Source: Bryobacterales bacterium (lineage in GTDB: Bacteria > Acidobacteriota > Terriglobia > Bryobacterales > Bryobacteraceae). From it: a stretch of 64,000 nucleotides of DNA. Both the position numbers and the translations under genes were made by a program. Position 1 is the first letter of the stretch. Each line of letters opens with the position of its first letter. The notes below the pieces were generated by a model. The model did not search any database and was not told the origin of the DNA. It worked only from the letters and a program-made list of their open reading frames with translations. The stretch covers positions 1 through 64,000 of the forward strand of contig JAIXKK010000030.1 of the NCBI GenBank assembly GCA_026954325.1, given 5' to 3'. This document shows positions 8,494-18,591 of this stretch, piece after piece.

Positions 8494-10011
8494 ATGCCGC
8501 GCCGCTTGTGTGTGCTCGGGCTGATGGTGCTGACGGCTTCCGCCCTGTTTGCGCAAGGGAAGAAGCAAGGCGGAAACAAGGGCGGCAGCAATCCGGAGGG
8601 TCCTCTCCCGGCCGGTGAGCCGGCGCATTTCGCGGGCACGATCGGCGGGGAACGGGCGAGCGCGGAAGGCAGACAAGCCGATTGGCCGGCCATCGCCCAT
8701 ACGTCTGACGGCGCGTTGTGGACCATCCAGGTCGAGTGGAATGACAAGGATGGCGACCGGGTGCTGGTCCGGCGTAGGGACGCGTCGGGGACGTGGGGAC
8801 CGGCCGTGGAACTGGCCGACGGGAATTGAGATCACTACTCGCCTGCGATCGCCGCCCGGGGGACGGGCGTCGTGGGGGTTTGGGCCGGGCAATCGAGCGG
8901 CAACTACGATCTGTTCTGGAGCGAGATGAAGATGGCAGCGCGACAAGACCGGCGCGGCTGACCACCGCGCCTGAAAGTGATTTCAACGTGCGCGGGGCAC
9001 CATTACATTACCTGGCAAAGCTTCCGCAAGGGCAATGCCGACATTTACGTGCGCAGACTGACCGGGTGCGTCTGGGGGCCCGAGGAGGCGCTGACCACTG
9101 TGGGATGCCAATGATTGGGATCCGGCGATTGCCCTCGATTCGCGCAGCGTGGCATGGATCAGTTGGGACTCTTACCGGAACGGCAACTACGACGGCTTCC
9201 TGCGTTCTTACGACGGAACCAAGGCCGGCGGCCTTATCCCGATGACCACGGAATCGACGGCTCAGTTTCATTCGACGGTGGCGGTGGACGGGATGGATCG
9301 CGTGTGGGTGGCCTGGGACGATGGGGGAGAGAACTGGGGTAAGGATTTCTCCCGCGCCAGTTCCGCTCCGGGCAGCCGCGAGCTGCACTATTCGCGCACG
9401 CCGGGAATGCGCGTGTACGCGGGGGGCCGGGTGGAAGAGGTGATGAACGGCGTGGCGCGGAAGTTCAGCGGGAGGATGCAGCGCTATGCGGAACTGCCGC
9501 ACCTGGTGTTTGACCAGAAGGGCGCGTTGTGCCTGGTGTTCCGCCACTGGACGGGAACCAAGCCGAACGAGATCTGCCATTTCTACGTAACGCGGTTGAG
9601 CGGCGGCGAATGGCTGGAGCCTTACCGGCTTGCAAGCAGTTCGGGGAGGAATTCGCAGCACGCCTCGCTCGCGCTGAAGCCGGGAGGCGGGGTAACCATC
9701 GGATACTCGAGTGATGGCCGCTCGCCAACCAACGTGCCGAGAGACCAGATGCACGCGCTGCATTACAACGTTTACGTTTCGGAATGGGAAGCGGGGACGC
9801 AGCCGGCAAGCGCGAATCTGGTAGCGGCGCAGTTGCCCGCACCGGGCACGGCGGGACCTCGGCGAGCGCGGCAGACGATGACTGTGGGGGCAAGCGCTAC
9901 ACGCTCCTGCTGGGCGATTGCCACCGGCACAGGACCGACCGGATCGTCGAAAGGCAAAATGGGCGCGGATTACACGCGATCAGATTCGAAACGCTTTGGT
10001 TGATCGTCTGA
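8494..10011 (+). pseudogene. decayed secreted beta-propeller/DUF3604 gene, 5' part
   Basis: A broken gene encoding a secreted protein. It begins with a signal peptide (MPRRLCVLGLMVLTASALFA) and continues with BNR/sialidase-like propeller blades of the form WGPAVELADGN. The reading is broken four times: an in-frame TGA at 8827 directly after ELADGN where TGG would continue sensible sequence (DHYSPAIAARGTGVVGVWAG), a frame change near 8930, another near 8990 and one near 9100. The rest reads openly from about 9100 to 9890, then shifts again so that YTLLLGDCHRH, the start of a PHP-like DUF3604 domain, appears. The reading stops at about 10011, overlapping the end of the convergent AraC gene. The missing C-terminal half of such a protein is found at 17670-18585. 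Confidence 0.8.
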
Positions 10012-10965
10012 TTTGTGGCCCTCTACGGCGGACGATGTGGCTCTCCGCGCCTCGCGCGGGCTTTGCTTGAACAGCCGGCGAAACGTTTTATCGAAATAGC
10101 TCTGGTCTGAGAAGCCCACTGCATTGGAGACATCGGCAATGCACAGGTCCGTTTCTCTAAGCAGTTGCAGCGCCCTCTCCAGCCGCATCTGAGTCAGATG
10201 CTCTACAAATGTCTGTCCAGTGACCCGCTTGAAATACCTGACAAAACTCGACCTGCTCATGCCGAGGACCGATGCCACAGCCGGGACGGATAGCTTTTCG
10301 GAAAGGTTTGCGAGCAGATACTCGTGAAGTTGCCTGATGCGCCGTGCCCCCTGCGTTCGCGGGTGCCCCAGGCTGACAGTGTCAGCCCAGCCGGAGACCG
10401 AAGCGAAGGCATAGAGCACCTCCAAAAGGTGCATTTTGCACTTCGCTTGGGCAAGTGGCTCACGGGCGCCGGCCAGATAACAACGTGCAAGCCGCAGAAT
10501 GGCGTTATGGAGAGAGGCGGATGAGCGGTCATTGGCCCTGATGATCGCTGGTTTAGAGCGAGGCGGACGATGGAATGTGGTCAACAGCACGGAATCACAG
10601 GGCGCGGACCCGAGGCCGCACACCAGGCTAGGCATGAAGTAGATCATCATACCTACGCACCGAGAGCCTTGAAATTCGACGATGCCGTGCAGCGCCTGGT
10701 TGTCCACCACTATCACGTCGCCAGGACCAAAGGACAGTGCATCGTTGCCCATTGCGACCACACCGTGCCCGGCCAGAGGAACGAAAATCTCCAACCGCTC
10801 ATGCCAGTTTAGCGGGTAAGGCGGCGGCGCCGAGGAGTAGGTCAGCAGCCTGATGGCAAGCGGAAAATCCGGGTCCAGGGGGAAACGAAAGTTCCGATTC
10901 GAGTCGACCGCCTGGCCGAGGGTGAAGGGTTCTAACGGCTGCTTCAGGAGTACGTCCAGACCCAT
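9970..10965 (-). CDS. AraC-family transcriptional regulator
   Basis: A 331-residue regulator with an N-terminal cupin-like sensor domain (residues 35-150, HERLEIFVPLAGHGVVAMG and VIVVDNQALHGIV) and a C-terminal double helix-turn-helix. The first HTH is LSVPAVASVLGMSRSSFVRYF and the second is CIADVSNAVGFSDQSYFDKTF, the classic AraC signature. It probably senses a sugar or sugar acid and controls the adjacent glycosidase, TonB receptor and hydroxyacid genes; that link is inferred from position. Its 3' end overlaps the decayed propeller gene by 42 bases, and its upstream 282 bases (10966-11247) hold no recognisable gene. The C-terminal tail after the HTH (about 25 residues) is polar and unconserved. 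Confidence 0.85.
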   Translation of the reverse strand: MGLDVLLKQPLEPFTLGQAVDSNRNFRFPLDPDFPLAIRLLTYSSAPPPYPLNWHERLEIFVPLAGHGVVAMGNDALSFGPGDVIVVDNQALHGIVEFQGSRCVGMMIYFMPSLVCGLGSAPCDSVLLTTFHRPPRSKPAIIRANDRSSASLHNAILRLARCYLAGAREPLAQAKCKMHLLEVLYAFASVSGWADTVSLGHPRTQGARRIRQLHEYLLANLSEKLSVPAVASVLGMSRSSFVRYFKRVTGQTFVEHLTQMRLERALQLLRETDLCIADVSNAVGFSDQSYFDKTFRRLFKQSPREARRATSSAVEGHKSDDQPKRFESDRV

Positions 10966-11247
10966 GACTAGCTCACTATATCACCGTGTTGGGCGAGGCA
11001 AGCGATGTTTTGAGAAGAGGTTGAGAACGCCGTTGAAACCGAGGCCGCACGGCAAAGCCGGGAAGCCTGCCTTCAGATGGGAGCGGTGGGCCTCCCGAGG
11101 GAAGACCCGTGCTCGAATCAGATGTACCGCGGTCGTGGCGCTCAGACGATCACGAACCTCCGCGCAGGATATGCCGGTGGCCCATCTGTCCGTGTCTGCC
11201 GTATCACCCGGCGGGGAGATGAGCAGCGCATTGAATGTGGGTGAGAT

Positions 11248-12879
11248 TCATTTGTTGATAGCGAACGCTCGCCATAGCACCCAGTCGCTGCTGTCGGGAG
11301 CCGCGAATTCTGTCGTGCCCTGGCTGAAGGTTCGCTCCCCGGACCACTCACCGGTGCGAGGGCTGAACCAGCGGGCACGGCCAGGCAGTTTCGAAGTAAT
11401 CTTCACTTTCACGCCGACTGGAAGGTAGGCAAGCGAGAAACTTCCGTCATCCGCCACGGCCAGCGGCACAAAACGTGCCGGATCAGTTTGTCCCGGCTGA
11501 TCCAGGAGCAGGTTCGGCGCAGGCCGCAGCCGCCACCATTCAAAGGATGTGAACAGCTTCACCAGATACTTCATCTGCGTGCTTCCCGGAAGATTCATTG
11601 CTACGCGCCAGGGTTGCGCCACACCGGTGTCCGAATGCGCCAGGGGCACGCGCGGTTTGAGTTCCCAACTCCAAACGCCGTGCGCGCCGTATGTGACGCC
11701 GGCGGGAGGCGTGACGAGCAGGCTCCAATAGGCCGCCCGGCGTACGTCATGGTCGTCGAATACGTGGTTCGCTCCAGGGCTGCGATCGCGCATCCCTTCG
11801 TAATTCGTCTCCAGGTTTACATCGGGGTAGTGCAACTCGCGCTTCCAGTATTGGCTCACCGGGCCTTCCGTGAGCCAGCGCAAGCTAGCCACGTCGCCAC
11901 GATGCCCGCTATAGTAGCCGTTATAGCTGTACCAGGGCTCACCAAGGAACCAGTCGATCACCCAGGTTCTCCCCAACGGATGGAGACCCGCAATCCGACC
12001 CGGATGTGCCCGAGGGCCAAACACAGCCCGGCCGATCCGTTTCCAACGCTCCGACTTTTCGCCGGCGTAATCGCCGTCGCCATTGAGTATCCAAATGACT
12101 TGGTGCGAGCCCCAACGAGCAATCATGTAGCGCGCCAGCAGAATGATCTGGTCGTCCGGAAGCAAGTGGCCCGGGTTTATCGGCGAGTTGCCGACCCAGA
12201 TCAAAGCGGGGATAGCGATCAAGCCGTGCTCGTTGATGGCATCGATCCGTTCGTCCATCCACTCGTAAAATGCGGGATCCACGGCAATACGCTCCCGACC
12301 CGTGAATGCGGTCCTCAGATCCGCATTTCCGGGTGCGGCCACATAGTTCGTTGAGATGAACTGGATAGCAGTGAAACCCTTGGCTACGCGGTCGTTCAGG
12401 TAGGTTCCCCAGTCCCCAATGTCCGCCTTCATGACGCCGTTCCACGCAGTGTCGCTCAACCAGAACCATGGTGTGCCATCCGCTTGGCGAAAATGCCTGC
12501 GGTCTGGCGAAACGCCGATTGCACCGCGCCGGTAGAGCGGGTTACTTCCGGTGTAGCGCACGCACCGGAACGCGCCCTTTTGTCCTTGCAGGCCACGGTC
12601 CTCTGGAACCGAGCGGGTGATGTAGGCCCAATCGCCGATCTCGTCCGGCGAAAAACGGGCCTTCCAGGTATTCCCGCCGTCCCAAAACCCCTCGGTTACA
12701 TGCCGCTTGCCGCCCGGTCCAGTCCATTCGACCTCCAGTTTTACCTCTTGAAGTGAATTGACGTAATTGTTCGTGCTCGTGAACTGGGCTTCGAAGCGAG
12801 TCCACTGCGGTACTTCATTCTGACCACCTCCGGCGGTAAGCGAGATAAGCGCCAGCGGCGCCCAACGGAGTATCACCAT
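11248..12879 (-). CDS. secreted glycosidase with DUF5060 and DUF4038 domains
   Basis: A 543-residue exported enzyme with a signal peptide (MVILRWAPLALISLTAGGG; ATG at 12879 chosen over a GTG ten codons upstream). A DUF5060 beta-sandwich spans about residues 25-105 (VEWTGPGGKRHVTEGFWDGG) and a DUF4038 TIM barrel about 115-430. The barrel carries the hallmark WFWLSDTAWNGVMK and IWILNGDGDY strands. The C-terminal part is a beta domain. DUF4038 enzymes of GH140 are apiosidases acting on rhamnogalacturonan II side chains, but the family is broad and the substrate here is not determined. It sits between an AraC regulator and a TonB receptor, consistent with a glycan-use locus. Spacing to AraC is 282 bases. 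Confidence 0.8.
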   Translation of the reverse strand: MVILRWAPLALISLTAGGGQNEVPQWTRFEAQFTSTNNYVNSLQEVKLEVEWTGPGGKRHVTEGFWDGGNTWKARFSPDEIGDWAYITRSVPEDRGLQGQKGAFRCVRYTGSNPLYRRGAIGVSPDRRHFRQADGTPWFWLSDTAWNGVMKADIGDWGTYLNDRVAKGFTAIQFISTNYVAAPGNADLRTAFTGRERIAVDPAFYEWMDERIDAINEHGLIAIPALIWVGNSPINPGHLLPDDQIILLARYMIARWGSHQVIWILNGDGDYAGEKSERWKRIGRAVFGPRAHPGRIAGLHPLGRTWVIDWFLGEPWYSYNGYYSGHRGDVASLRWLTEGPVSQYWKRELHYPDVNLETNYEGMRDRSPGANHVFDDHDVRRAAYWSLLVTPPAGVTYGAHGVWSWELKPRVPLAHSDTGVAQPWRVAMNLPGSTQMKYLVKLFTSFEWWRLRPAPNLLLDQPGQTDPARFVPLAVADDGSFSLAYLPVGVKVKITSKLPGRARWFSPRTGEWSGERTFSQGTTEFAAPDSSDWVLWRAFAINK

Positions 12880-13444
12880 AACTAGGCATGTTATAGATGC
12901 AGTGGCCACGACGTCTGTAATAATAATGTCGATTTTTGCGAGGAACGGCTCACTTGCTCTCGCTGCTGAACTCCCCTGACATCGTGCTCAGCCTGGACGA
13001 GATCCACTGCCCTCCGAAGAACCTCTTTACGATCATCAGCCTCCCCCGGCGTGCTGATGATGGCGCGGTGAGTGAACTGCACCGAACCATCAGGGCGGTG
13101 AAATGGAAGTCTGCAGCGTGTCCGCCGGGCAGCACCAATCGTCTGTAACCATGTTAGACCGTGTAAACCACTAGACGAGAAGGCGAGAGCGGTTTCCCTT
13201 GCTGGTCCGTTAGTCTGAGTAAGAGAGCCGATTCTCCTAGATTTGGCCGGCGAACTACATTAGCATTCGGATGTCCGGGCCGAAGGGGGTTTGAACTTCG
13301 CCGAAGGGGGTTCCGTGGCTGTGAGGCCGCTGAGGCTTGGGCGCGAAGTTCTGATGACGGGGTTTCGAAGTGAAATCAAGACTCCGTGCCGCTCTTTGCG
13401 TAACAAGCAGGCGAAAATTCTCAGTGGAAGAGAGGGGAATTGCT
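12880..13444. other. 565-base divergent intergenic region
   Basis: This gap separates the glycosidase gene (minus) from the TonB receptor (plus) and must hold both promoters. Short ORFs occur on both strands, for example 12950-13138 minus and 12936-13148 plus, but none has a recognisable family or ribosome site. An 11-base direct repeat CGAAGGGGGTT occurs twice near 13280-13312. A ribosome site AGAGAGGGG lies just before the receptor ATG. No clear sigma-70 promoter pair stands out. Confidence 0.4.
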
Positions 13445-16400
13445 ATGTTGCCAGAAGGATGCTACAGAATTTTCACATCTTTACTTGCATGTTGTCTGTT
13501 TTGCGGCATGATAAGCGCGCAGACGATCACCAGCGAACTCAGCGGGAGGGTAGTGGATAAATCGGAGGCTGTCATCCCGCGCGCGGCAGTGACCGTTATC
13601 AGAGAGAGCACAGGGACAAGCCGGCACACCACTGCTAACGAGGTGGGCATTTTCGTGCTTCCCGCGCTCCCTCCGGACACCTATACAGTCCGTATAAGCA
13701 GCCAAGGCTTTCAGACCTTCGAGCGCACCGGCATCGTGTTGTCCGCCAACCAGCGGACTTCTTTGGGTGATATCGAACTCACCGTCGGGCAGACCAGCGA
13801 AAAGATCGCGGTGACCTCGCAGGGCGAACTCGTGCAGACGGAGACGGCGCAGTCGGCGGCGCTTCTTTCTCCGGAGCAACTAGACCGGATGGTCATCAAG
13901 GGCCGTGATGTGATGAACCTTGTGCGGTTACTCCCAGGAGTTTCACAAGGCGCCTTCGGGTTCGGCGGCGGCCAGTCAAGCGAACTGGATGCGGGAGTTG
14001 GGACACAGGACCTCGGGGGGCAATACGGCTCCATGGTGCCCAACATCTCCGGCGCCCGCGCTTACTGGAACTCCGTCACGCTGGATGGGCAGGTAGGTCA
14101 AGACGCTCACCTGGTCTCGCTGTTCAACGCGCCCGCCAGCGTAGATGCCATCGCCGAGATTAAGGTTGTGTTGAACAATTATCAAGCGGAATATGGCCGG
14201 AATTCCGGGCCGCAGATTAACATGGTTTCCAAGAGCGGCGGCAGAGAGTTCCACGGCAGCCTGTATTGGTTCAAGCGTCACGAAGAATTCAACGCAAACG
14301 ATTTCTTTAACAACCGTGATGGTGTATCTAAGCCGCTGTTCCGGTTTAACACTATTGGGGGTACTATCGGGGGACCCATCTACATTCCCGGCAAGTTCAA
14401 CCGGAATCGGGACAAGCTTTTCTTTTTCTATGCACGGGAGAACTGGGACGTCTGGCGGCCGCGGCCACTAGTCAGAGTCACCGTGCCGACCGCACTGGAG
14501 CGCCAGGGCGATTTCTCACAGTCGCTCGATCAGAATGGAAAACTGGTCGCCATCCGGGATCCCGCGTCGGGTCTTCCGTTTGCTGGAAATGCCGTCCCAC
14601 GGAGCCGCATCAATCCCAGCGGCCAGGCAATCTTGAACGTGTTTCCGTTGCCGAACGCAACGAATCGGGGCATAACGGCAGGCAACTACAACTATCAGTG
14701 GCAAGAATCCCAGGAGGTTCCCAAATACACGAATCTGGTGAAGATCGATTACATGCCGACCAGTATGGACACCATCACCGCGCGTGGCCATGACTACTGG
14801 GTGGACACGCGGGGTTTTTCGGGTATCGCGGCCGTGAATTCGAACTGGCCCCAACTCCGCCACCACTATCTGTTCACCGAGGATAGCGCGAAGATCGGGT
14901 GGACACACGTTTTCGGCCCGAGCGCGGTAAACGAGTTTAGCATCGGCCTCCGGGACGTGGCGGAGCGTGGCGGCGGGACGATCAGTCCAACCGGTTACGC
15001 TCCAATCCTCCGCTCTACCACCGGGGTCACGCTGGGGCAGTTTAATCCGGCAGTAAACCCAAACGGTATCATGCCGATGGCGACTTTCGGGGGAATACCG
15101 AGTCCAGTGAACATCGACATCGACTGGCGCTTTCCGATTAACGCCGGTGACCAGCGCCTGGACCTTGTAGACAACTTTTCCTGGATTCGTGGCCACCATT
15201 CTTACAAGTTCGGCCTCTACCTGGAACGTAATTGGACCAGCGAAGGACCACGGTCAAGAAATTTCCCCGGCGCTTTCAATTTCGGGAGAGACACGAATAA
15301 CCCTCTGGATTCGAACTATCCTTTTTCCAATGCGTTGTTAGGTAATTTCGCCTCCTACACCGAGCCCACCGGACGAATCCGCGGCTGGGGGAAAGACGTG
15401 CTGATCGAATGGTTTGGCCAGGATACCTGGAAGGTGACGCGAAAGTTGACCTTCAACTATGGCCTGAGGTTTTCCTGGTATACCCCCTGGTCACTCCGCG
15501 AACCGGAGCGGGAAGGGGCGCTCTTCTACCCCGAACGTTACGATCCACAAAAGGCGCCTGTCATGTATCGTCCGGCGCTCAGCCCAACGGGCGCCCGCTT
15601 GGCCCAAAACCCGCTTACCGGAGTCTTTTCCCCAGCAGTTTTGATCGGCTCGTTCGTGGCCGGCGCGGGTAATCCAGTCGATGGGATGGTGCTGGCTCGC
15701 GACCCTGGTGTTCCGCCGGGGTTCATCGATTCGCGGCCAATACAGGTGGCCCCTCGGATCGGGATTGCCTATGATCTATTCGGAAACGGCAAGACCGCGC
15801 TTCGCGGCGGATTCGGCATCAGTAAGCAGGCACAACTCAGCAACAACACATATTTCAATCGGATGACACCGGCTCCACCGTTAGTTTACACTCCACAGAT
15901 CTTCTATGGCAGTATGGACACGTTCTTGCAGGCGCAGGGTGTGATCTTCCCGAGTGCGGTCGGCGCGTTCGAGCGGGCCCCCGTCACCCCAAGCGTTTAC
16001 AACTACAGTCTTGGAGTACAGCACGCAGTGGGCTTCAAGACCGTGGTGGACGTTTCGTATGTTGGAAACGTCGGCCGGCATCTGATGCAGAACAGGGACC
16101 TGAACACGCTTCCGTATGGCGCTCGATTCCAGCCGGCCAATGCGGACCCAACCAACCCTCAAAAGCCTCTTCCCGACACTTTTTTTCAGCGCTATACAGG
16201 TTATACGAACGTTACCTACGTCGAAAATTCCGGCACTTCCAATTACAACGCTCTTCAGGTTTCCGCGACTCGCCGGTTTTCCGCGGGCGTGCAGTTCGGC
16301 CTCGCTTATACCTGGTCCAAAGCAATGGGCCTGACGGACGTGGACGATCAGCCACTGCCAATGTTCCGGCCATACCGGATCTGGAATTATGGACGGCTTG

Positions 16401-16975
16401 GCTTCGACCAGACTCACATACTGGTAGTGAACTACCTCTGGGATCTTCCGAAGGCCAGCCGCCTACTTCCAAATCCGGTGATCCGGCATCTGTTCGACAA
16501 CTGGCAGTGGAACGGGATCACGACTTTTTCGAGCGGGACGCCATCTGGAATCGGCTACAGCACTACCGACGGAGCCGACATCACGGGCGGGGGTGACGGC
16601 TCTCGAGTGTTTGTCGTTCAGAATCCGTTACTGCCCGGGGACGTTCGGAGTTTCGGCCGCTGGTTCAACACCAATGCCTTCGTCCGCCCGGCCAAAGGCG
16701 ATATCGGGAATGCTCCCAAGGACGTGTTTCGTCTTCCCGGCATTAACAACTGGGATCTGACTTTCCTGAAACGCATTCCGATCGGCGCCAACGAGAAGCG
16801 ATACTTTCAGTTTCGATGGGAATTGTACAACGCCTTCAATCATACGCAGTTCCAGGGGGTTGATAGTTCAGCGCGATTCGATCCAGCCGGCAACCAGGTG
16901 AACGCGCGGTTTGGTCAGGTAATTTCGACCAGGCTGCCTCGAATCATGCAGTTCTCGCTTCAGTTGTACTTTTGA
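13445..16975 (+). CDS. Oar-like TonB-dependent receptor
   Basis: A 1176-residue outer-membrane receptor. A signal peptide (residues 1-25, ending CGMISAQ) is followed by a carboxypeptidase-regulatory-like domain (about 28-110, LSGRVVDKSEAVIPRAAVTV), a plug domain (about 130-240, QINMVSKSGGREFHGSLYW) and a 22-strand-type barrel ending in the aromatic C-terminus QFSLQLYF. ATG 13445 is chosen because of the AGAGAGGGG ribosome site seven bases upstream; the frame is open 25 codons further without a signal peptide. This family imports polymers or oligomers with TonB energy and is expanded in Acidobacteriota. It lies between a glycosidase gene and hydroxyacid metabolism genes, so a plant or microbial glycan is a likely cargo (inference). 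Confidence 0.85.
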   Translation: MLPEGCYRIFTSLLACCLFCGMISAQTITSELSGRVVDKSEAVIPRAAVTVIRESTGTSRHTTANEVGIFVLPALPPDTYTVRISSQGFQTFERTGIVLSANQRTSLGDIELTVGQTSEKIAVTSQGELVQTETAQSAALLSPEQLDRMVIKGRDVMNLVRLLPGVSQGAFGFGGGQSSELDAGVGTQDLGGQYGSMVPNISGARAYWNSVTLDGQVGQDAHLVSLFNAPASVDAIAEIKVVLNNYQAEYGRNSGPQINMVSKSGGREFHGSLYWFKRHEEFNANDFFNNRDGVSKPLFRFNTIGGTIGGPIYIPGKFNRNRDKLFFFYARENWDVWRPRPLVRVTVPTALERQGDFSQSLDQNGKLVAIRDPASGLPFAGNAVPRSRINPSGQAILNVFPLPNATNRGITAGNYNYQWQESQEVPKYTNLVKIDYMPTSMDTITARGHDYWVDTRGFSGIAAVNSNWPQLRHHYLFTEDSAKIGWTHVFGPSAVNEFSIGLRDVAERGGGTISPTGYAPILRSTTGVTLGQFNPAVNPNGIMPMATFGGIPSPVNIDIDWRFPINAGDQRLDLVDNFSWIRGHHSYKFGLYLERNWTSEGPRSRNFPGAFNFGRDTNNPLDSNYPFSNALLGNFASYTEPTGRIRGWGKDVLIEWFGQDTWKVTRKLTFNYGLRFSWYTPWSLREPEREGALFYPERYDPQKAPVMYRPALSPTGARLAQNPLTGVFSPAVLIGSFVAGAGNPVDGMVLARDPGVPPGFIDSRPIQVAPRIGIAYDLFGNGKTALRGGFGISKQAQLSNNTYFNRMTPAPPLVYTPQIFYGSMDTFLQAQGVIFPSAVGAFERAPVTPSVYNYSLGVQHAVGFKTVVDVSYVGNVGRHLMQNRDLNTLPYGARFQPANADPTNPQKPLPDTFFQRYTGYTNVTYVENSGTSNYNALQVSATRRFSAGVQFGLAYTWSKAMGLTDVDDQPLPMFRPYRIWNYGRLGFDQTHILVVNYLWDLPKASRLLPNPVIRHLFDNWQWNGITTFSSGTPSGIGYSTTDGADITGGGDGSRVFVVQNPLLPGDVRSFGRWFNTNAFVRPAKGDIGNAPKDVFRLPGINNWDLTFLKRIPIGANEKRYFQFRWELYNAFNHTQFQGVDSSARFDPAGNQVNARFGQVISTRLPRIMQFSLQLYF

Positions 16976-17163
16976 GCGGCCGTGTATGGGAAACGCATTG
17001 GAGGCATCTTGGACCCGTCGCGCCGGGGAGCGTGAAGACCGCATCGCCCCGAGTTCCGGCAGGATTGCGCGCCGCCGGAAGTGTCCTGACTCTCGCTGCC
17101 CGAAGGTAAGCCTCATGTCAGGCCTTTACGGCGGCGCTTCGATTGGAGGAGAGAGATTACGAT

Positions 17164-18585
17164 ATGCCGGTTCAATTGACCATGCCGAAGCTTGGCCTGA
17201 CGATGACCGAGGGGGTTCTATCCCGCTGGGTGGCCCGCGAGGGCCAGGAGATCAGCAAGGGGCAGATGCTTTTCGAAGTGGAAACGGACAAGCTAGTGAT
17301 GGAGGTCGAAGCCGAGGCCGGCGGTGTCCTGCATATCGCGGCAGAGGAGGGCACGACAGTACCAGTCTTGGGTGTGGTCGGTTACCTGCTAACGCCTGGA
17401 GAGGAGCCGGCGCAGATCGTATCGTCTCCCAAGGATCTCGCTGGAGACGATTTCCGCACAGAGATAACGCCGCCGGCGCCGCCACCGGCGGAGCCTATCC
17501 AGCGAAGGCTGGTGTCGCCCGCGGCCAGGCGCCGCGCGCGGGAACTCGGAGCGGACATCGACCAAGTTCAACCAGCCACTCTCGTCGGCCGCGCTACCGC
17601 GGCCGACGCGGAAGCGCATGCGGCGCAAGCTGAGAAGGCGCCGGAGCCGATACGGGTCCCCGTCAGCGGGCGCTGGCCGGACGGGCTGCGCGACTACCAG
17701 TGGTGGACGGTGCAGAAGGCCGTGGACCTGTTCACGCACGCGCCCGCGTTCATCGGAATCTACAGCTACGAGCATTCCACGAACCGGCCGGCGGGGCACC
17801 GTAACGTGCTGTTCCTGAAACGGGGCGCGCCGCTTCGTCCGATTGACCGCGAGCGCAAACAGGAAGACGATCTCCCGCCGAACATGTGGAAGTGGTGGGA
17901 GGAACACGTATTTACCCAGCCGGGGCAGAAGTCGGTGATCGTGCCGCACACGTTTGCCGCGGGGCCGCTGGCCGATTGGAACTGGCCGAACGCGCGGTTT
18001 GACTGTCTGCTCGAAATGTATCAGGGCGCGCGCGGCAGCTACGAAGCCTACAAGTTGCCGGACAAGGAGAAGCGCGGTCCGACACAGGTGGACGAGGACG
18101 GCCACTATGCCCGGAACGCGCTGGCGAAAGGCAACATCTATGGGTTCGTCTCGTTCAGCGATCACGGTTCGACGCACAATAGCTGGGCCGGGGTATGGGT
18201 GTTGAAGGAAGACCGGGAGGGCGTGCTCGATGGCATCTACGCGCGCCACACCTTCGCCGCAAGCGATGAAATCATTACCAAGGTGACAGCCTCCGGGCAC
18301 ATGCCGGGGGATGAGTGGAAGGCGAGCGGAGGCAAGGCTCCGCGGATCGAGGCCAACATCACCGCGATGGACCGGATTTTGCGCGTCGACGTGGTGAAGG
18401 ACGGCAAGTACGTGTACACCATGAGTCCGGACGGCCGCACGGCGGCGAAGCTGAACTGGCGCGACAGCGAGGCGAAGCCGGGCCGTTCCTGCTACTATGT
18501 GCGAGTGTTTCAACGCGACCCCGAGAATCCGGATGGCGATCCGGAGATCGCCTGGACGTCGCCGTTCTACGTGACTTATCAATAA
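17164..18585 (+). CDS. chimeric protein: lipoyl and E3-binding domains fused to DUF3604 C-terminal half
   Basis: A 473-residue open frame built from two unrelated parts. Residues 1-80 are a biotinyl/lipoyl domain with the modifiable lysine in ETDKLVMEV (Lys43), and 117-150 resemble the peripheral E3-binding domain of 2-oxoacid dehydrogenase E2 (VSPAARRRARELGADI). Where the E2 acyltransferase should begin (RVPVSG, about 165) the sequence changes to a DUF3604/PHP-like C-terminal half (DYQWWTVQKAVDLF, GHRNVLFLKRG, FSDHGSTHNSWAGVWV), complete to its C-terminus. This half is what the decayed gene at 8494-10011 lacks. ATG 17164 follows GGAGGAGAG. A hydroxyacid dehydrogenase starts 6 bases later. 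It may be a rearrangement product, a nonfunctional fusion or an assembly join. Confidence 0.75.
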   Translation: MPVQLTMPKLGLTMTEGVLSRWVAREGQEISKGQMLFEVETDKLVMEVEAEAGGVLHIAAEEGTTVPVLGVVGYLLTPGEEPAQIVSSPKDLAGDDFRTEITPPAPPPAEPIQRRLVSPAARRRARELGADIDQVQPATLVGRATAADAEAHAAQAEKAPEPIRVPVSGRWPDGLRDYQWWTVQKAVDLFTHAPAFIGIYSYEHSTNRPAGHRNVLFLKRGAPLRPIDRERKQEDDLPPNMWKWWEEHVFTQPGQKSVIVPHTFAAGPLADWNWPNARFDCLLEMYQGARGSYEAYKLPDKEKRGPTQVDEDGHYARNALAKGNIYGFVSFSDHGSTHNSWAGVWVLKEDREGVLDGIYARHTFAASDEIITKVTASGHMPGDEWKASGGKAPRIEANITAMDRILRVDVVKDGKYVYTMSPDGRTAAKLNWRDSEAKPGRSCYYVRVFQRDPENPDGDPEIAWTSPFYVTYQ

Positions 18586-18591
18586 AATACT

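Noticed and set aside
10966..11247. Mobile element remnant between AraC and glycosidase genes
   Set aside because: Arg-rich short frames only; no transposase, intron or terminal repeat pattern was found.
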